This document shows, piece by piece, positions 34,518 through 42,965 of a stretch of 64,000 nt of DNA (its first letter is position 1; every line of letters begins with the position of its first letter). The notes under the pieces are model-generated. The model ran no database searches and was not told the origin of the DNA. It saw only the letters and a program-made list of their open reading frames with translations. The stretch is from Crocinitomicaceae bacterium TMED114 (GTDB lineage Bacteria > Bacteroidota > Bacteroidia > Flavobacteriales_D > Sanyastnellaceae). Location: contig NHFP02000003.1 of assembly GCA_002172485.2 (NCBI GenBank), positions 253,205 through 317,204 on the forward strand. Reading direction: 5' to 3'. Position numbers and translations under genes: made by a program.

Positions 34518-35819
34518 TCAGGCATCGGTCCCCAAGGCCGCATCGAGCACCGCGGGATACACCCCCTCCCACTGGGACCACTGTCCTTCCGGTGCCAAGC
34601 TCTCATTGTGCCACAACAACCGCAGGGTCCCCCCCACGGACCGAACGGCATCCGCCAACTGCCCCACGGCCTCGGGCACCTCGTTTGGAGGGGCATTCAA
34701 ATGCCGCAGAAATGTGGCGTCCATGGCCGCGAAGGGACAAATTTTCAATGTCGTGAGCTTCTCGGCTTCGAGGTCGTACCAAAGACGGCTCCTTGAGAAC
34801 CCACCCCGGAATCCCGTGCACACGGCGTGCCCCTCGGTGTGGTCTTCGGAGACCCCCAATGCCAGGAGCGCCCTGCGTGTGGCCGTCGGCATCAAACGGA
34901 GGTAATGCTGCCGCGCGGCGAGCGGGGGACGGCCCATGATGCGTGTGTATTCCGCCTGTTCGCGCGCCATCGCGGTGGCATCTGCGGCAGCGGCGTAACC
35001 TGGATGCCAGTGCACCTCCTGATCCGGATCCAAATCAAGGCGCTGCATCCGCTCTTCCAGGAGCGGACTGCGCGAAGGCAAACCCTTGTCGTGCGGACCA
35101 AACTTGGCCAACAAGAAGAACCACTTGGCACGCAGCCCGCGCTCGCGGTGCCATTCTTCCGCCATCTGGTAGGTATCGTAGGGGTCTTCTTCCCGGCCCT
35201 GGATCACTCGGAATCGCCGTGCCGCATGGGACCATTGGCCAGTGGCAAGGTCTCGCAACAAGGCGCCACCCGTGCGCCATCCCCCTTTGCCACGAAACGC
35301 ATAGGCACTGTCTACGTCCAAGGTGGGCACCACTTCAAACTGGGCCTTCAGTGCCGCCTCGTGGTCGGGCCAAGCAGCTCCCAACAGTCGCGCTCCGATG
35401 GCAAAGGCCCAATGCTCACAGATGGGATGATCAAGCCATCCCTGCTGGGCCGGAATGCTGTGCGTCGCCATGAAGCGTCCGTACTCGTCTCGGGGAGCAT
35501 CGGGGAGGAACTCTTCCATTCGGCTGGCCATCCAGAAGACGGCGGCGAACAAGTCGGCCTGCTCACCATCTGTCCGAGGCGGCTCTCGCCGCATTTGCCC
35601 CAACTCGGACAACATGCCGTCGGCAGGAAATCCAACCCCACCGAGGGTCGGGTCTGCCCCATAATGGCAGCGCCAACCTGTGGCTTGGACGTAGGCTTCT
35701 TCCGTGTCGGCCCATTGCCACTCCAGACCCAACACGCTGTCCAGCACCCAGGTGAACGCCGCTTCATGGCGGGCCGTCCGGGCGGGCGCATACACGGTCA
35801 CCTTGGCTTGCATGGACAT
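34518..35819 (-). CDS. Polysaccharide deacetylase-like protein with N-terminal DUF7033-type domain
   Basis: A 433-residue protein. The start at 35819 is chosen because its ATG overlaps the wecB stop (TGATG); a TTG six codons upstream is possible. The N-terminal half contains YGRFMATHSIPAQQGWLDHPI. The later half resembles the carbohydrate esterase 4 fold: VVPTLDVDSAYAFRGKG near residue 163-179, and KWFFLLAKFGPHDKG near 233. There is no signal peptide. This Bacteroidota type typically sits with surface-polysaccharide genes, here wecB. Substrate is unknown. Confidence 0.82.
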   Translation of the reverse strand: MSMQAKVTVYAPARTARHEAAFTWVLDSVLGLEWQWADTEEAYVQATGWRCHYGADPTLGGVGFPADGMLSELGQMRREPPRTDGEQADLFAAVFWMASRMEEFLPDAPRDEYGRFMATHSIPAQQGWLDHPICEHWAFAIGARLLGAAWPDHEAALKAQFEVVPTLDVDSAYAFRGKGGWRTGGALLRDLATGQWSHAARRFRVIQGREEDPYDTYQMAEEWHRERGLRAKWFFLLAKFGPHDKGLPSRSPLLEERMQRLDLDPDQEVHWHPGYAAAADATAMAREQAEYTRIMGRPPLAARQHYLRLMPTATRRALLALGVSEDHTEGHAVCTGFRGGFSRSRLWYDLEAEKLTTLKICPFAAMDATFLRHLNAPPNEVPEAVGQLADAVRSVGGTLRLLWHNESLAPEGQWSQWEGVYPAVLDAALGTDA

Positions 35820-36934
35820 CAGGAATGGGGTCTCCAAGTCTCCAAAGCCGCGACCATTCGCTCTGCGGCGCGGCCTGCTCCGAACAGCCCCGCCTCCTCC
35901 ACAGGCATGGCCTGAAAGGGCTTGGACAACGTGCGCACCAAGGCTGCCGGCCCCTCGTCTTCCAAAAGCTGCGCAGGGTCAAACAACACGGACGCTCCCA
36001 AATCAAGCAGTTCCGTCCACTCGGTCGTGTTGCGCAACACGACCGCACCCACGCCTTGATACCACGCCTCTTTCTGAAGCCCTCCGGAATCGGTCAAAAC
36101 CGCAGTGGCGTGATACAAGGCCGCTTGCATGTCGATGTAGCCGAGCGGCCCGGGATTCACCACCTCGTCTGGCAAGGCCAGTCCAAACTTCCTCAGATTG
36201 GCTTCCGTCCGAGGGTGCACTGGCATGTAGACGAATCCGTTCTGTTGATCTGCCCATTGGGCAAGGGCGCTTATCGCGCCCTGCAGACGTTCTGGATCGT
36301 CCACCAAACCCGGCCGATGGAGGGTTGCGGTCAAGACCGGACCCGACCCGGGCCAAGAAGGGGGGCGGCGACGCACCAAGACGGGTTTCACCGCCAGTGC
36401 GACATCCAACATCACATCTCCAGCCTCGACAATGCCAGCAGGCGACATGCCCTCTGCCTGAAGTTGCGCACCCGGCCCTGGCCCGGTCGTGACCCACTGA
36501 TTGGCGAGCTGGTCTGTCAAAATGCGGTTCAACTCCTCAGGCATACTCCGGTCTCCGCTGCGCAACCCCGCTTCCACATGGACCAGCGGCACCCCGGCGT
36601 GGTGGGCTGCCATGGCACCAGCCAACGTAGCATCCGTATCCCCATAGACGAGCACAACGGCTGGACAGAGCCGCTCGATGTGATCCGCAATGCCCGACAT
36701 CATATCTGCCATGCGTGCGGTTCGACTGTCCTGACAAGGATGGAGCCGCAAAGCTGGCGGAGGCACCCCCAATTCCACCAGAAAATCCGAGCCCATGTGG
36801 TCGTCAGCGTGCTGACCCGCGTGGACGAGGCACTCCGTCCATTCCGTGTGCACCAGCGCCCGGGTCAATGCGGCCGATTTGATGAACTGCGGGCGGGCAC
36901 CGACCACCGTCAGAAGAATGGGAGAAGTCGCCAA
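35819..36934 (-). CDS. wecB: UDP-N-acetylglucosamine 2-epimerase (non-hydrolysing)
   Basis: A 371-residue epimerase. Motifs: VVGARPQFIKSAAL (residues ~10-23), HAGQHADDHMG, VYGDTDATLAGAMAAHHAG near 96, VEAGLRSGDRSMPEE near 120, LHRP near 210, and VLTDSGGLQKEAWYQG near 286. It interconverts UDP-GlcNAc and UDP-ManNAc for surface polysaccharides. The start is TTG at 36934, four bases after the radC stop; no ATG is near. It overlaps the deacetylase-like gene by one base. Confidence 0.94.
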   Translation of the reverse strand: MATSPILLTVVGARPQFIKSAALTRALVHTEWTECLVHAGQHADDHMGSDFLVELGVPPPALRLHPCQDSRTARMADMMSGIADHIERLCPAVVLVYGDTDATLAGAMAAHHAGVPLVHVEAGLRSGDRSMPEELNRILTDQLANQWVTTGPGPGAQLQAEGMSPAGIVEAGDVMLDVALAVKPVLVRRRPPSWPGSGPVLTATLHRPGLVDDPERLQGAISALAQWADQQNGFVYMPVHPRTEANLRKFGLALPDEVVNPGPLGYIDMQAALYHATAVLTDSGGLQKEAWYQGVGAVVLRNTTEWTELLDLGASVLFDPAQLLEDEGPAALVRTLSKPFQAMPVEEAGLFGAGRAAERMVAALETWRPHS

Positions 36935-36937
36935 GAC

Positions 36938-37600
36938 TCAGATAAGTTGATGATCCGCAAAGCTAAAGTGCCGCATACCGGCAATGATGACATGGTCCAA
37001 CACCGGCATGTCCAACGCCCTGCCCACCGTCGATATTTCGCGGGTCAACGCCTTGTCCGCCTCACTGGGCCGGGGGTTTCCAGAAGGATGATTGTGAACG
37101 AGTACCACCGCCGCTGCCCTCACCGTCAGCGCCTTGGAGAACAAGACTTTGGGATCGACCACGGTGCCGGATTGTCCTCCAATGGACACCCGCAAGTCTG
37201 CAATAGCCGCATTGGATCGACTCAAGGCCAAGGCCCAAAACTCTTCCTCACTGCGGTCAATCAACCTGGGGCGGAATCTGGCCACGATGTCAGAAGACCG
37301 GGTCATGGGCGCACCCAACGGCGGGTCTTGCTTCATCCGCCGCCTGCCCAACTCCATGGCCGCCGCGATGCGCACCGCCCGAGCGTCACCAATTCCCCGA
37401 CAAACGCGGATTCGTGCCAAACTACAGCGTCCCAAGGCGTGCAAGTCTTGCCCCACGTCCTCCAGCAAGTGCATCGCCGCACTTTCCGCATCGGCACCTG
37501 GCGCCCCACTGCCAATCAGCACAGCCAACAGCTCCGCCGACGTCAAGACATGGATGCCCTCAATGAGCGCTTTTTCCCGGGGTCTCATCCCGGACACCAT
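36938..37600 (-). CDS. radC: RadC family JAB/MPN-domain protein
   Basis: A 220-residue RadC. The N-terminal part is a helix-hairpin-helix segment (ELLAVLIGSGAPG near 23-35, and RIRVCRGIGDARAVRIAAAMELG near 64-86). The C-terminal JAMM-like metallo-domain has HNHPSGNPRPSEAD (HxH-x7-10-D) near 170-183. RadC was named for DNA repair but its activity is unsettled. It heads the wecB operon. Confidence 0.93.
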   Translation of the reverse strand: MVSGMRPREKALIEGIHVLTSAELLAVLIGSGAPGADAESAAMHLLEDVGQDLHALGRCSLARIRVCRGIGDARAVRIAAAMELGRRRMKQDPPLGAPMTRSSDIVARFRPRLIDRSEEEFWALALSRSNAAIADLRVSIGGQSGTVVDPKVLFSKALTVRAAAVVLVHNHPSGNPRPSEADKALTREISTVGRALDMPVLDHVIIAGMRHFSFADHQLI

Positions 37601-37626
37601 GCGCTCAGCAAATCACCCTTAAAGAC

Positions 37627-37653
37627 AAAAAAAGGGGTGCCGCAGCACCCCTT
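37627..37653 (-). terminator. Rho-independent terminator of rpsT
   Basis: On the minus strand AAGGGGTGC pairs with GCACCCCTT around a four-base loop, followed by seven T residues. It lies 38 bases after the rpsT stop. Confidence 0.93.
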
Positions 37654-37690
37654 CGAGATTCGTTTTTGGACCGCCATGCGGCCAAGGTCA

Positions 37691-37948
37691 TCAACCTTTG
37701 ACAGATGCCAAATGGCGCTCGAGTCCGCTTTTGAGGTTGCTCGCTTTGTTTTTGTGGATGACGTTCTTCTTGGCCAACCGGTCGATCATCGAGGCCACCT
37801 TCGGCAGGTCCTCGGTGAGCTGCTTCTCATCGTTGGAGGCGCGGAATTTGCGCAATGCGTTCCGCATCGTTTTGTGGTAGTAACGGTTGCTGAGACGCTT
37901 GGTCTCGTTGGAACGGATCCGCTTGAGGGCTGATTTGTGGTTCGCCAT
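37691..37948 (-). CDS. rpsT: 30S ribosomal protein S20
   Basis: An 85-residue basic protein with the S20 pattern: [21 protein letters not shown], then [29 protein letters not shown]. It binds 16S rRNA in the small subunit. Monocistronic, with a consensus promoter box 20 bases upstream of the ATG and a terminator downstream; unlike its neighbours it has a real leader. Confidence 0.98.
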   Translation of the reverse strand: MANHKSALKRIRSNETKRLSNRYYHKTMRNALRKFRASNDEKQLTEDLPKVASMIDRLAKKNVIHKNKASNLKSGLERHLASVKG

Positions 37949-37968
37949 ACTGACTCGTTAGAGGGGGG

Positions 37969-37976
37969 CAAATATA
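37969..37976 (-). promoter_or_regulatory. Promoter -7 box TATATTTG of rpsT
   Basis: Perfect minus-strand TAnnTTTG match, 20 bases before the rpsT ATG. Confidence 0.7.
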
Positions 37977-38001
37977 GTCAAGGCTTTTATGCCTTCGACG
38001 T

Positions 38002-38448
38002 TCAATACCAAATCAAGTGCACACGGATGGTGGTTGACCCATCTGTGAGGTCCACTTCAGCCCGTTCTGCGTCCACGTGATCCTCAACCTTGAAGGGCAA
38101 ACCGAGGGCAATGAAATCCTGGGTTGTGAATTCATCTTCATCGAAAACGGTGAATTCATAGTCCGTTTGAAAATCGGCCAGCTCAATGTTGACCGCCACG
38201 AAATCCAGCGTCACGGGCACGGCGGCTTCCTGAGCCACGCCGGTCGTGTAGAGAACGGCCTGCGTTGCTGCATTTCGCAATTCAACAAACAAATCAGGCA
38301 AACCCTCGTCCAGCGTGTCGTCGAAGTAATCTGGGTCGACCGACAGCACCTCAACACGGTCCAAAACACATCGTGACACGGGCTCGGGCTCGTTGCAGGA
38401 GGTCCAAATCAGAGCCGGCAGAAGAAACAAAAAGGAACGCTTCATCAT
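38002..38448 (-). CDS. Hypothetical lipoprotein
   Basis: A 148-residue protein from ATG 38448 (MMKRSFLFLLPALIWTSC), a lipoprotein signal with lipid Cys at 18. The rest is acidic and beta-rich (VLSVDPDYFDDTLDEGLPDL; TDYEFTVFDEDEF), like small C2-like envelope domains. I cannot name a family. The start is fixed by a promoter box four bases upstream. Confidence 0.75.
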   Translation of the reverse strand: MMKRSFLFLLPALIWTSCNEPEPVSRCVLDRVEVLSVDPDYFDDTLDEGLPDLFVELRNAATQAVLYTTGVAQEAAVPVTLDFVAVNIELADFQTDYEFTVFDEDEFTTQDFIALGLPFKVEDHVDAERAEVDLTDGSTTIRVHLIWY

Positions 38449-38452
38449 GTCC

Positions 38453-38460
38453 ACAAGATA
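38453..38460 (-). promoter_or_regulatory. Promoter box TATCTTGT of the lipoprotein gene (leaderless arrangement)
   Basis: Minus-strand TAnnTTnn box with four bases to ATG 38448. Confidence 0.5.
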
Positions 38461-38494
38461 CGCCGTTCCCGATCTCAAAAGGCCGCAAAAGAGA

Positions 38495-38516
38495 GAAGGG
38501 CGCCTTCGCGCCCTTC
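38495..38516 (-). terminator. Hairpin terminator between two minus-strand genes
   Basis: GAAGGGCGC pairs with GCGCCCTTC around a four-base loop. On the minus strand it is followed by TCTCTTTTG, so it most likely ends the transcript of the gene at 38624-39067. Confidence 0.65.
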
Positions 38517-38584
38517 CTTCCTAACAATCTACTTGCCAATCGCCATTACTAGCGATAGCTGTGGCAAAGATATGCTCCGGACAT

Positions 38585-38611
38585 AATGTGTGAAAACGTG
38601 TTTCACACATT
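38585..38611. repeat. Inverted repeat with 11-bp arms
   Basis: AATGTGTGAAA and TTTCACACATT flank a five-base centre. On the plus strand a T run follows, like a terminator, but no plus-strand gene precedes it. It lies just beyond the stop of the minus-strand gene at 38624. Confidence 0.8.
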
Positions 38612-38623
38612 TTTTTGTCCGTC

Positions 38624-39067
38624 TTACTTCTTGAAAATCAGTCGAGTAATGTACAGTCCATTGCCGTCGTCCTTGCCGGAGTCGGCCTCGACACCGCTCA
38701 CGACGAACTCGAGGCTCCAACCTTGAGACACGAGGTTGTTGATCTTGTCGGTGATGAGGGCATCGTTGGATGCGATGTTCTGGAAATTGATGCCAGCTGC
38801 GCTGAAGAAGTTGACGAGCTTGGTCTCCCGGAAGTTGTCGACTTTGAGGTCACCTCGCTTCACGTTGCCCTGACCGCTCTTCTTGCCATCCACGCGGTCT
38901 GTGGTTGCGGCTTCACTGTCTGCATCAGAAGTGGTCTCGATGATGCGGGAACGGCCAACGCCACCTGGCACGATGCTCTCGACCACGGTGACAACTTTGT
39001 ACTCTTGGGCGGCGGCGTCAAAGCAAGCAGCCAGGGCGAGGGCCCCGAGAAGGAAAAACTTCTTCAT
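38624..39067 (-). CDS. Hypothetical exported protein, DUF4177-like
   Basis: A 147-residue protein with a signal peptide (MKKFFLLGALALAACFDAAAQ; the Cys at 15 could instead make it a lipoprotein). The mature part has EYKVVTVVESIVP and, at the end, ITDKINNLVSQGWSLEFVVSGV, an arrangement like DUF4177-type small proteins that sense nothing known. Function is not assigned. Confidence 0.75.
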   Translation of the reverse strand: MKKFFLLGALALAACFDAAAQEYKVVTVVESIVPGGVGRSRIIETTSDADSEAATTDRVDGKKSGQGNVKRGDLKVDNFRETKLVNFFSAAGINFQNIASNDALITDKINNLVSQGWSLEFVVSGVEADSGKDDGNGLYITRLIFKK

Positions 39068-39139
39068 GTTTCGGATGGGTGTAAATGGTTATCGCCCCTA
39101 AGATGGGACCGAATTTTCATGCAACCATTCTGATTCCGG

Positions 39140-39760
39140 TCAGATGGATCGGAGCATGGCCAAGGCCTCCTGCTCAAATTCTTTTCCCCGGTTGCGGGCG
39201 TACCACAACTGCACCTGGGCAGCGTATTCCGCATGCGCTGGTTTCGGTTTCGGTTGGGCGCGGTATTCCTCCACCATGGTCCGCGCCGTCGTCGGTCTGG
39301 GGCCCCATGTCGCCAACCCCTCCCCCTCGGCGTTGGCCACAATCCACATGGGAATGGACCTGCCACTTCGGGTCAGGAAATCGTCGATGATGGGATGCTC
39401 CCCATCGCGCAGCACCCACTCCACATGGACTCCAGACACTTCGGCCAGTCGGGCAATCAAGGGAGCGGATTGGGCGGCATCGCCGCACCAGCTCTCCGTG
39501 ATGACCACCCAACGCTGGTCCTTGCATGTGCCCGACTCCAAGAACGCCTGCATGTCGTCCCCCATGCGGTAGGTCTTGCCCACCCGTTTCATCCGGACGG
39601 CATTCAACGCCGTGTACTGGGCCAATCTCTCTGAAGCCTCAGGACCGCTGTGCGTCCCGGCCTCTACCCAATGGACCATGGCTTCCGTGTAAGCCTCTGT
39701 GGTCATGGCGCCGGGCCGGCCTTTGGCCCACCACTGGTTCCAAACCATTCGTTCGGTCAT
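39140..39760 (-). CDS. Thioredoxin-like family protein with a single active-site Cys
   Basis: A 206-residue protein from ATG 39760. The thioredoxin-like region holds WVVITESWCGDAAQSAPLI near 104-122, and SGRSIPMWIVANAEG near 151-165 with the cis-Pro. The usual CxxC is C-G-D-A, so a classical dithiol reaction is not possible. This is a common Bacteroidota subfamily of unknown substrate. The start overlaps the stop of the FAD oxidoreductase (ATGA). The open frame upstream is a shadow of that gene. Confidence 0.88.
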   Translation of the reverse strand: MTERMVWNQWWAKGRPGAMTTEAYTEAMVHWVEAGTHSGPEASERLAQYTALNAVRMKRVGKTYRMGDDMQAFLESGTCKDQRWVVITESWCGDAAQSAPLIARLAEVSGVHVEWVLRDGEHPIIDDFLTRSGRSIPMWIVANAEGEGLATWGPRPTTARTMVEEYRAQPKPKPAHAEYAAQVQLWYARNRGKEFEQEALAMLRSI

Positions 39761-40983
39761 GGGGTGGTGGACCTCTTCGATTGGATCAAGGCTTCGGCCG
39801 CCACCCTTCCCGAGCGCAAGGCTGCGTCCAGTGAAGGTGCTGCCGTGGCGTCTCCTGCGATGTACAGCCCCTCTGAGATTTTCGGCTGGGCCATGGCAGG
39901 GCGCACTTCCCGCATGGCCGGGAGGGCTTCTGGGATGTGGGCCTTCCAAAGCACCTCCCCGACCGCCAAGCCAGCTGCGCGCAAATCGGACTGCATGGCG
40001 AGGACCGCTCCGTCGACATTCTGGCCATATTCGAGAACGGCGGTCGCATTCAACTTGCCCTGGCCTTCTGCCCCCTGAACGTCTTCCATGAAATGGAAAT
40101 TGGTCACGGAATGGGCTTCCGGGAGCAATCCGATGATGGGCTTGCCGAACGACCGTTCCGACGTGGCAAAAACGACATTGAGGCATCCGTGCCATCGAAC
40201 GGGTGGCCGGCCATCGAGCAAGGACGGCACCGTGCAGATGATCTGGGGCGCCACCCAATCCGCACCGTGTTCCGTCAGGATGTGCCCCGACTCGAAAGAC
40301 ACCACCCGCTGTTGGAGCCGCACTTCGGTTCGCTCGAGCTTCCCTTGAAGTTGGTGCACCAGCGCCTCGACCCCGCCCGCAGGCCGGACCACATCCCCGC
40401 TGGCGAACATGCGGAGGGTGTAGAGGAACTGAGCGGGAGGCGGCGTGAGGGCCTTGTCCAGGAAAATGCCAGAAAAAAAGGATTGGAGGAAATCGCGGAT
40501 GAAGCCCTCTGAAAACCCGCGCGCCTTCAGGTCGTCCAAGGCCGTTCCAGACGTCGCGCGCGACTGGACATCCTCTGCCGAACCGCGCATCACCTCGAGG
40601 ACGAGCCGCAACATCCGGAACCGATCGGCCCAAGTCCCGATTCCGCTCGTCAGGGTGGCGGGCAAGGTCCCCGGTCGGCGGCGTGGATCCGCCAAGGTGC
40701 GCCACCGGCCGCCCTTGTGAATCCGGGCCCCGGGAACAAAACGCACCGGCTCAAGGGCGCTCATGTCCACCCAACGCTTCAACTCGGGATAGGCCGTCAA
40801 CAGTACCTGAAAGCCAACATCGACGCGTGTCCCATCGGCCATTTGCTCCGTCCGGAGTCGCCCACCGAGGCGGTCCGATGCCTCCAGCAACAGCGGCGAC
40901 ATCCCAGCCGCCTGCAAGGTGAGGCAAGCTGCAAGGCCTGCCGCCCCTCCCCCGATGACCACGGGCCTGTCAATGTGCTCCAT
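39757..40983 (-). CDS. FAD-dependent amine oxidase/phytoene-desaturase-like oxidoreductase
   Basis: A 408-residue flavoenzyme. The Rossmann dinucleotide motif VIGGGAAGLAACLTLQAAG lies at residues 9-27, followed by LLEASDRLGGRLRTE (the GGRxxT motif) near 31-45. The C-terminal FAD segment is SEGLYIAGDATAAPSLDAALRSGRVAA near 373-399. The family includes protoporphyrinogen oxidases and carotenoid desaturases; the substrate cannot be told. It overlaps the pseudouridine synthase by 14 bases and the thioredoxin-like gene by four. Confidence 0.9.
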   Translation of the reverse strand: MEHIDRPVVIGGGAAGLAACLTLQAAGMSPLLLEASDRLGGRLRTEQMADGTRVDVGFQVLLTAYPELKRWVDMSALEPVRFVPGARIHKGGRWRTLADPRRRPGTLPATLTSGIGTWADRFRMLRLVLEVMRGSAEDVQSRATSGTALDDLKARGFSEGFIRDFLQSFFSGIFLDKALTPPPAQFLYTLRMFASGDVVRPAGGVEALVHQLQGKLERTEVRLQQRVVSFESGHILTEHGADWVAPQIICTVPSLLDGRPPVRWHGCLNVVFATSERSFGKPIIGLLPEAHSVTNFHFMEDVQGAEGQGKLNATAVLEYGQNVDGAVLAMQSDLRAAGLAVGEVLWKAHIPEALPAMREVRPAMAQPKISEGLYIAGDATAAPSLDAALRSGRVAAEALIQSKRSTTP

Positions 40984-41719
40984 CGTGGGTTTTCGTCGAA
41001 TCGTCTACGAGACGCTGCAGCTCCGTCAATTCCTTGGCGGTGAAATCTCGCCACTCCCCGCGGGGAAGGTCGAGGTGCATGTGCATGATGCGCACCCGCT
41101 TCAGGCGGGTCACATTATAACCAAGGTGTTCGCACATCCGGCGGATTTGGCGATTCAAGCCTTGGGTCAGAACAATGCGAAACTGCTTCGGGCCGGTCTG
41201 CTCGACTTCGCAACGCCGGGTCACGGTCCCGAGGATGGGGATGCCGCCAGCCATGTCCTCGATGAAACTGCCGCGGATCGGTTTGTCGACCGTCACGTGG
41301 TATTCCTTTTCGTGGCGGTTCCGGGCGCGCAGGACCTTGTTGACGATGTCGCCATCGGAAGTCAGGAAAATGAGGCCTTCGCTGGGCTTGTCCAGCCGGC
41401 CAACAGGGAAGATGCGGCGCTCGTGCCCAATCGCATCGACGATGTTGTCCTTTTCCCGTTTCTGGTCCGTCGTACAGACGATGCCGACGGGCTTGTGGTA
41501 CACGATGTAGACGTGGTCCTCCTGTTTGGTCGGCTGCCCCACGGGCTGGCCATCCACCGCGACCTCGTCGCCTGGCATCACCTTGGTTCCCAACTCAGGC
41601 ACCACGCCATTGAGGGTGATCCTGCCCTGCTCAAGGAGTTTATCAGCTGCCCGCCGGGAGCAGTGTCCTGCCTCACTGAGGTATTTGTTGATGCGAATGC
41701 CTGCGGGTGACCGGTCCAT
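40970..41719 (-). CDS. rluF: 23S rRNA pseudouridine synthase, RluF type
   Basis: A 249-residue enzyme from ATG 41719. An S4 RNA-binding domain (GIRINKYLSEAGHCSRRAADKLLEQG, residues ~6-31) precedes the RsuA-family catalytic domain with the Asp in FPVGRLDKPSEGLIFLTSDG near 111-130, and NRQIRRMCEHLGYNVTRLKR near 200-219. The YNVTRLKRVRIMHMHL end favours RluF (or RluB-like). The start is fixed by a CACCTTTG box four bases upstream. Confidence 0.92.
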   Translation of the reverse strand: MDRSPAGIRINKYLSEAGHCSRRAADKLLEQGRITLNGVVPELGTKVMPGDEVAVDGQPVGQPTKQEDHVYIVYHKPVGIVCTTDQKREKDNIVDAIGHERRIFPVGRLDKPSEGLIFLTSDGDIVNKVLRARNRHEKEYHVTVDKPIRGSFIEDMAGGIPILGTVTRRCEVEQTGPKQFRIVLTQGLNRQIRRMCEHLGYNVTRLKRVRIMHMHLDLPRGEWRDFTAKELTELQRLVDDSTKTHDGAH

Positions 41720-41723
41720 GACA

Positions 41724-41731
41724 CAAAGGTG
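41724..41731 (-). promoter_or_regulatory. Promoter box CACCTTTG of rluF (leaderless arrangement)
   Basis: Minus-strand near-consensus TAnnTTTG box, exactly four bases from ATG 41719. Confidence 0.5.
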
Positions 41732-41782
41732 GTACGAAAGGGTGCATCTTTGGCCGACGCGATCCCCAAAACACCCCACGAC

Positions 41783-42961
41783 ATGACCCGCTGTCTCTCC
41801 ATTCTCTTCTGCCTGACCATGTTGACCTCCGTCGCCTTTGGACAACGGATGAAATCAGAGAAAGAGCGGTTCACCTACACCCAACTCCCCTCCGAGCCGC
41901 TGCCGGATGGCATCGCCACCTTCCGCGTCCACCTCGAGCAAACCGCCAAGGAATCCTATGGCATCGAGTTCCGCGGTTGGCAGTCCGAGGTGAAGGCCGA
42001 ATGGAAGGCCTTTCAGCAGCAATGGCAACAAATCGTCGACGAAGTGGACAGTGCTGCGCCCGAATCTTTCGCCCAATGGCAATCCAGCCGCACGGACACC
42101 TTGGTCCTTCCCGCTGCACCCCAGCCCAGCGAGTACTTCTTTGACCCGGCAGAGGTCCAATATGCACTGCAGCTCACGGGATTTGACGTGGGCGATGATG
42201 GACTTGACGTGGACGTGGTCGTCGACCCGCTCAACATCACCGAGGAGGTGGTGGCCACCAAAAAGGAGAAGGTCAAGCGCGGTGAAGAGACCGTGGAAGT
42301 CACCAAATTCTACCTCAAGCTGACCTACGTGCAGCCTGTGCACATCACGGTCTCGGCGCGCGGCGTCACACTGAAGAGCACCGATGCCAATGCGCGTCCC
42401 CGGACGTGGTCGTCCAAGACCTTTGACCGCGACCAACAGGTGCGCGACTGGTGGGCGGTCCAGAAGCCGACCATCCTGGCCCAGCAGACCAAGATGCCCG
42501 TCCTCCATGCGGTGAGCTCCCTCCAAGCCGACCTGGAGGACAAGCACTGCACCCTCGAAAAGAGCCGGGAATGCGAATGGCATTTCCCCAAGACGACCGG
42601 CAAAGTGAACTACGCCGACCTGCGTGGTGCCGCATTTGATGCCAAGTTCGGCGCCAGTAAACTCGGTTCGGACCGGACAGCTGGTGAGGAGAGCCTGCGC
42701 AAGGCCACGGTCGTGTGGGCCGCAGCCTTGTCCGAAGCCGACTTCGAGGACAAGAAGGCCCGCATTGACCGCAAGGTCGCCGGCTTTCTCTATCTGAACC
42801 TCATCGAAGCGGCCATCCTCATGGACAACCTGTCGCAGGCGGAGGGCTACTTGCTCGAAATGAACAAGGTGGACGCCAAGAATGGGGCCATCAAGGATGG
42901 CGAGCGTTGGATCGAATTCGGACGTGACTTGGAACGGCGCAAAGCCGCCAACGGCCTCTGA
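41783..42961 (+). CDS. Hypothetical secreted protein
   Basis: A 392-residue protein from ATG 41783 with a signal peptide (MTRCLSILFCLTMLTSVAFG). The mature part is charged, with no membrane segment and no domain I know; two Cys are found near CTLEKSRECEWHF. The last third is helical (FLYLNLIEAAILMDNLSQAE), perhaps TPR-like. A CATCTTTG box at 41745-41752 gives a 30-base leader. The stop is four bases from the convergent CotH gene. Confidence 0.78.
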   Translation: MTRCLSILFCLTMLTSVAFGQRMKSEKERFTYTQLPSEPLPDGIATFRVHLEQTAKESYGIEFRGWQSEVKAEWKAFQQQWQQIVDEVDSAAPESFAQWQSSRTDTLVLPAAPQPSEYFFDPAEVQYALQLTGFDVGDDGLDVDVVVDPLNITEEVVATKKEKVKRGEETVEVTKFYLKLTYVQPVHITVSARGVTLKSTDANARPRTWSSKTFDRDQQVRDWWAVQKPTILAQQTKMPVLHAVSSLQADLEDKHCTLEKSRECEWHFPKTTGKVNYADLRGAAFDAKFGASKLGSDRTAGEESLRKATVVWAAALSEADFEDKKARIDRKVAGFLYLNLIEAAILMDNLSQAEGYLLEMNKVDAKNGAIKDGERWIEFGRDLERRKAANGL

Positions 42962-42965
42962 ACAA

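Noticed and set aside
39761-40705. Upstream extension of the thioredoxin-like frame
   Set aside because: It runs antisense-frame through the conserved FAD oxidoreductase; the ATGA overlap at 39757-39760 gives the better start.
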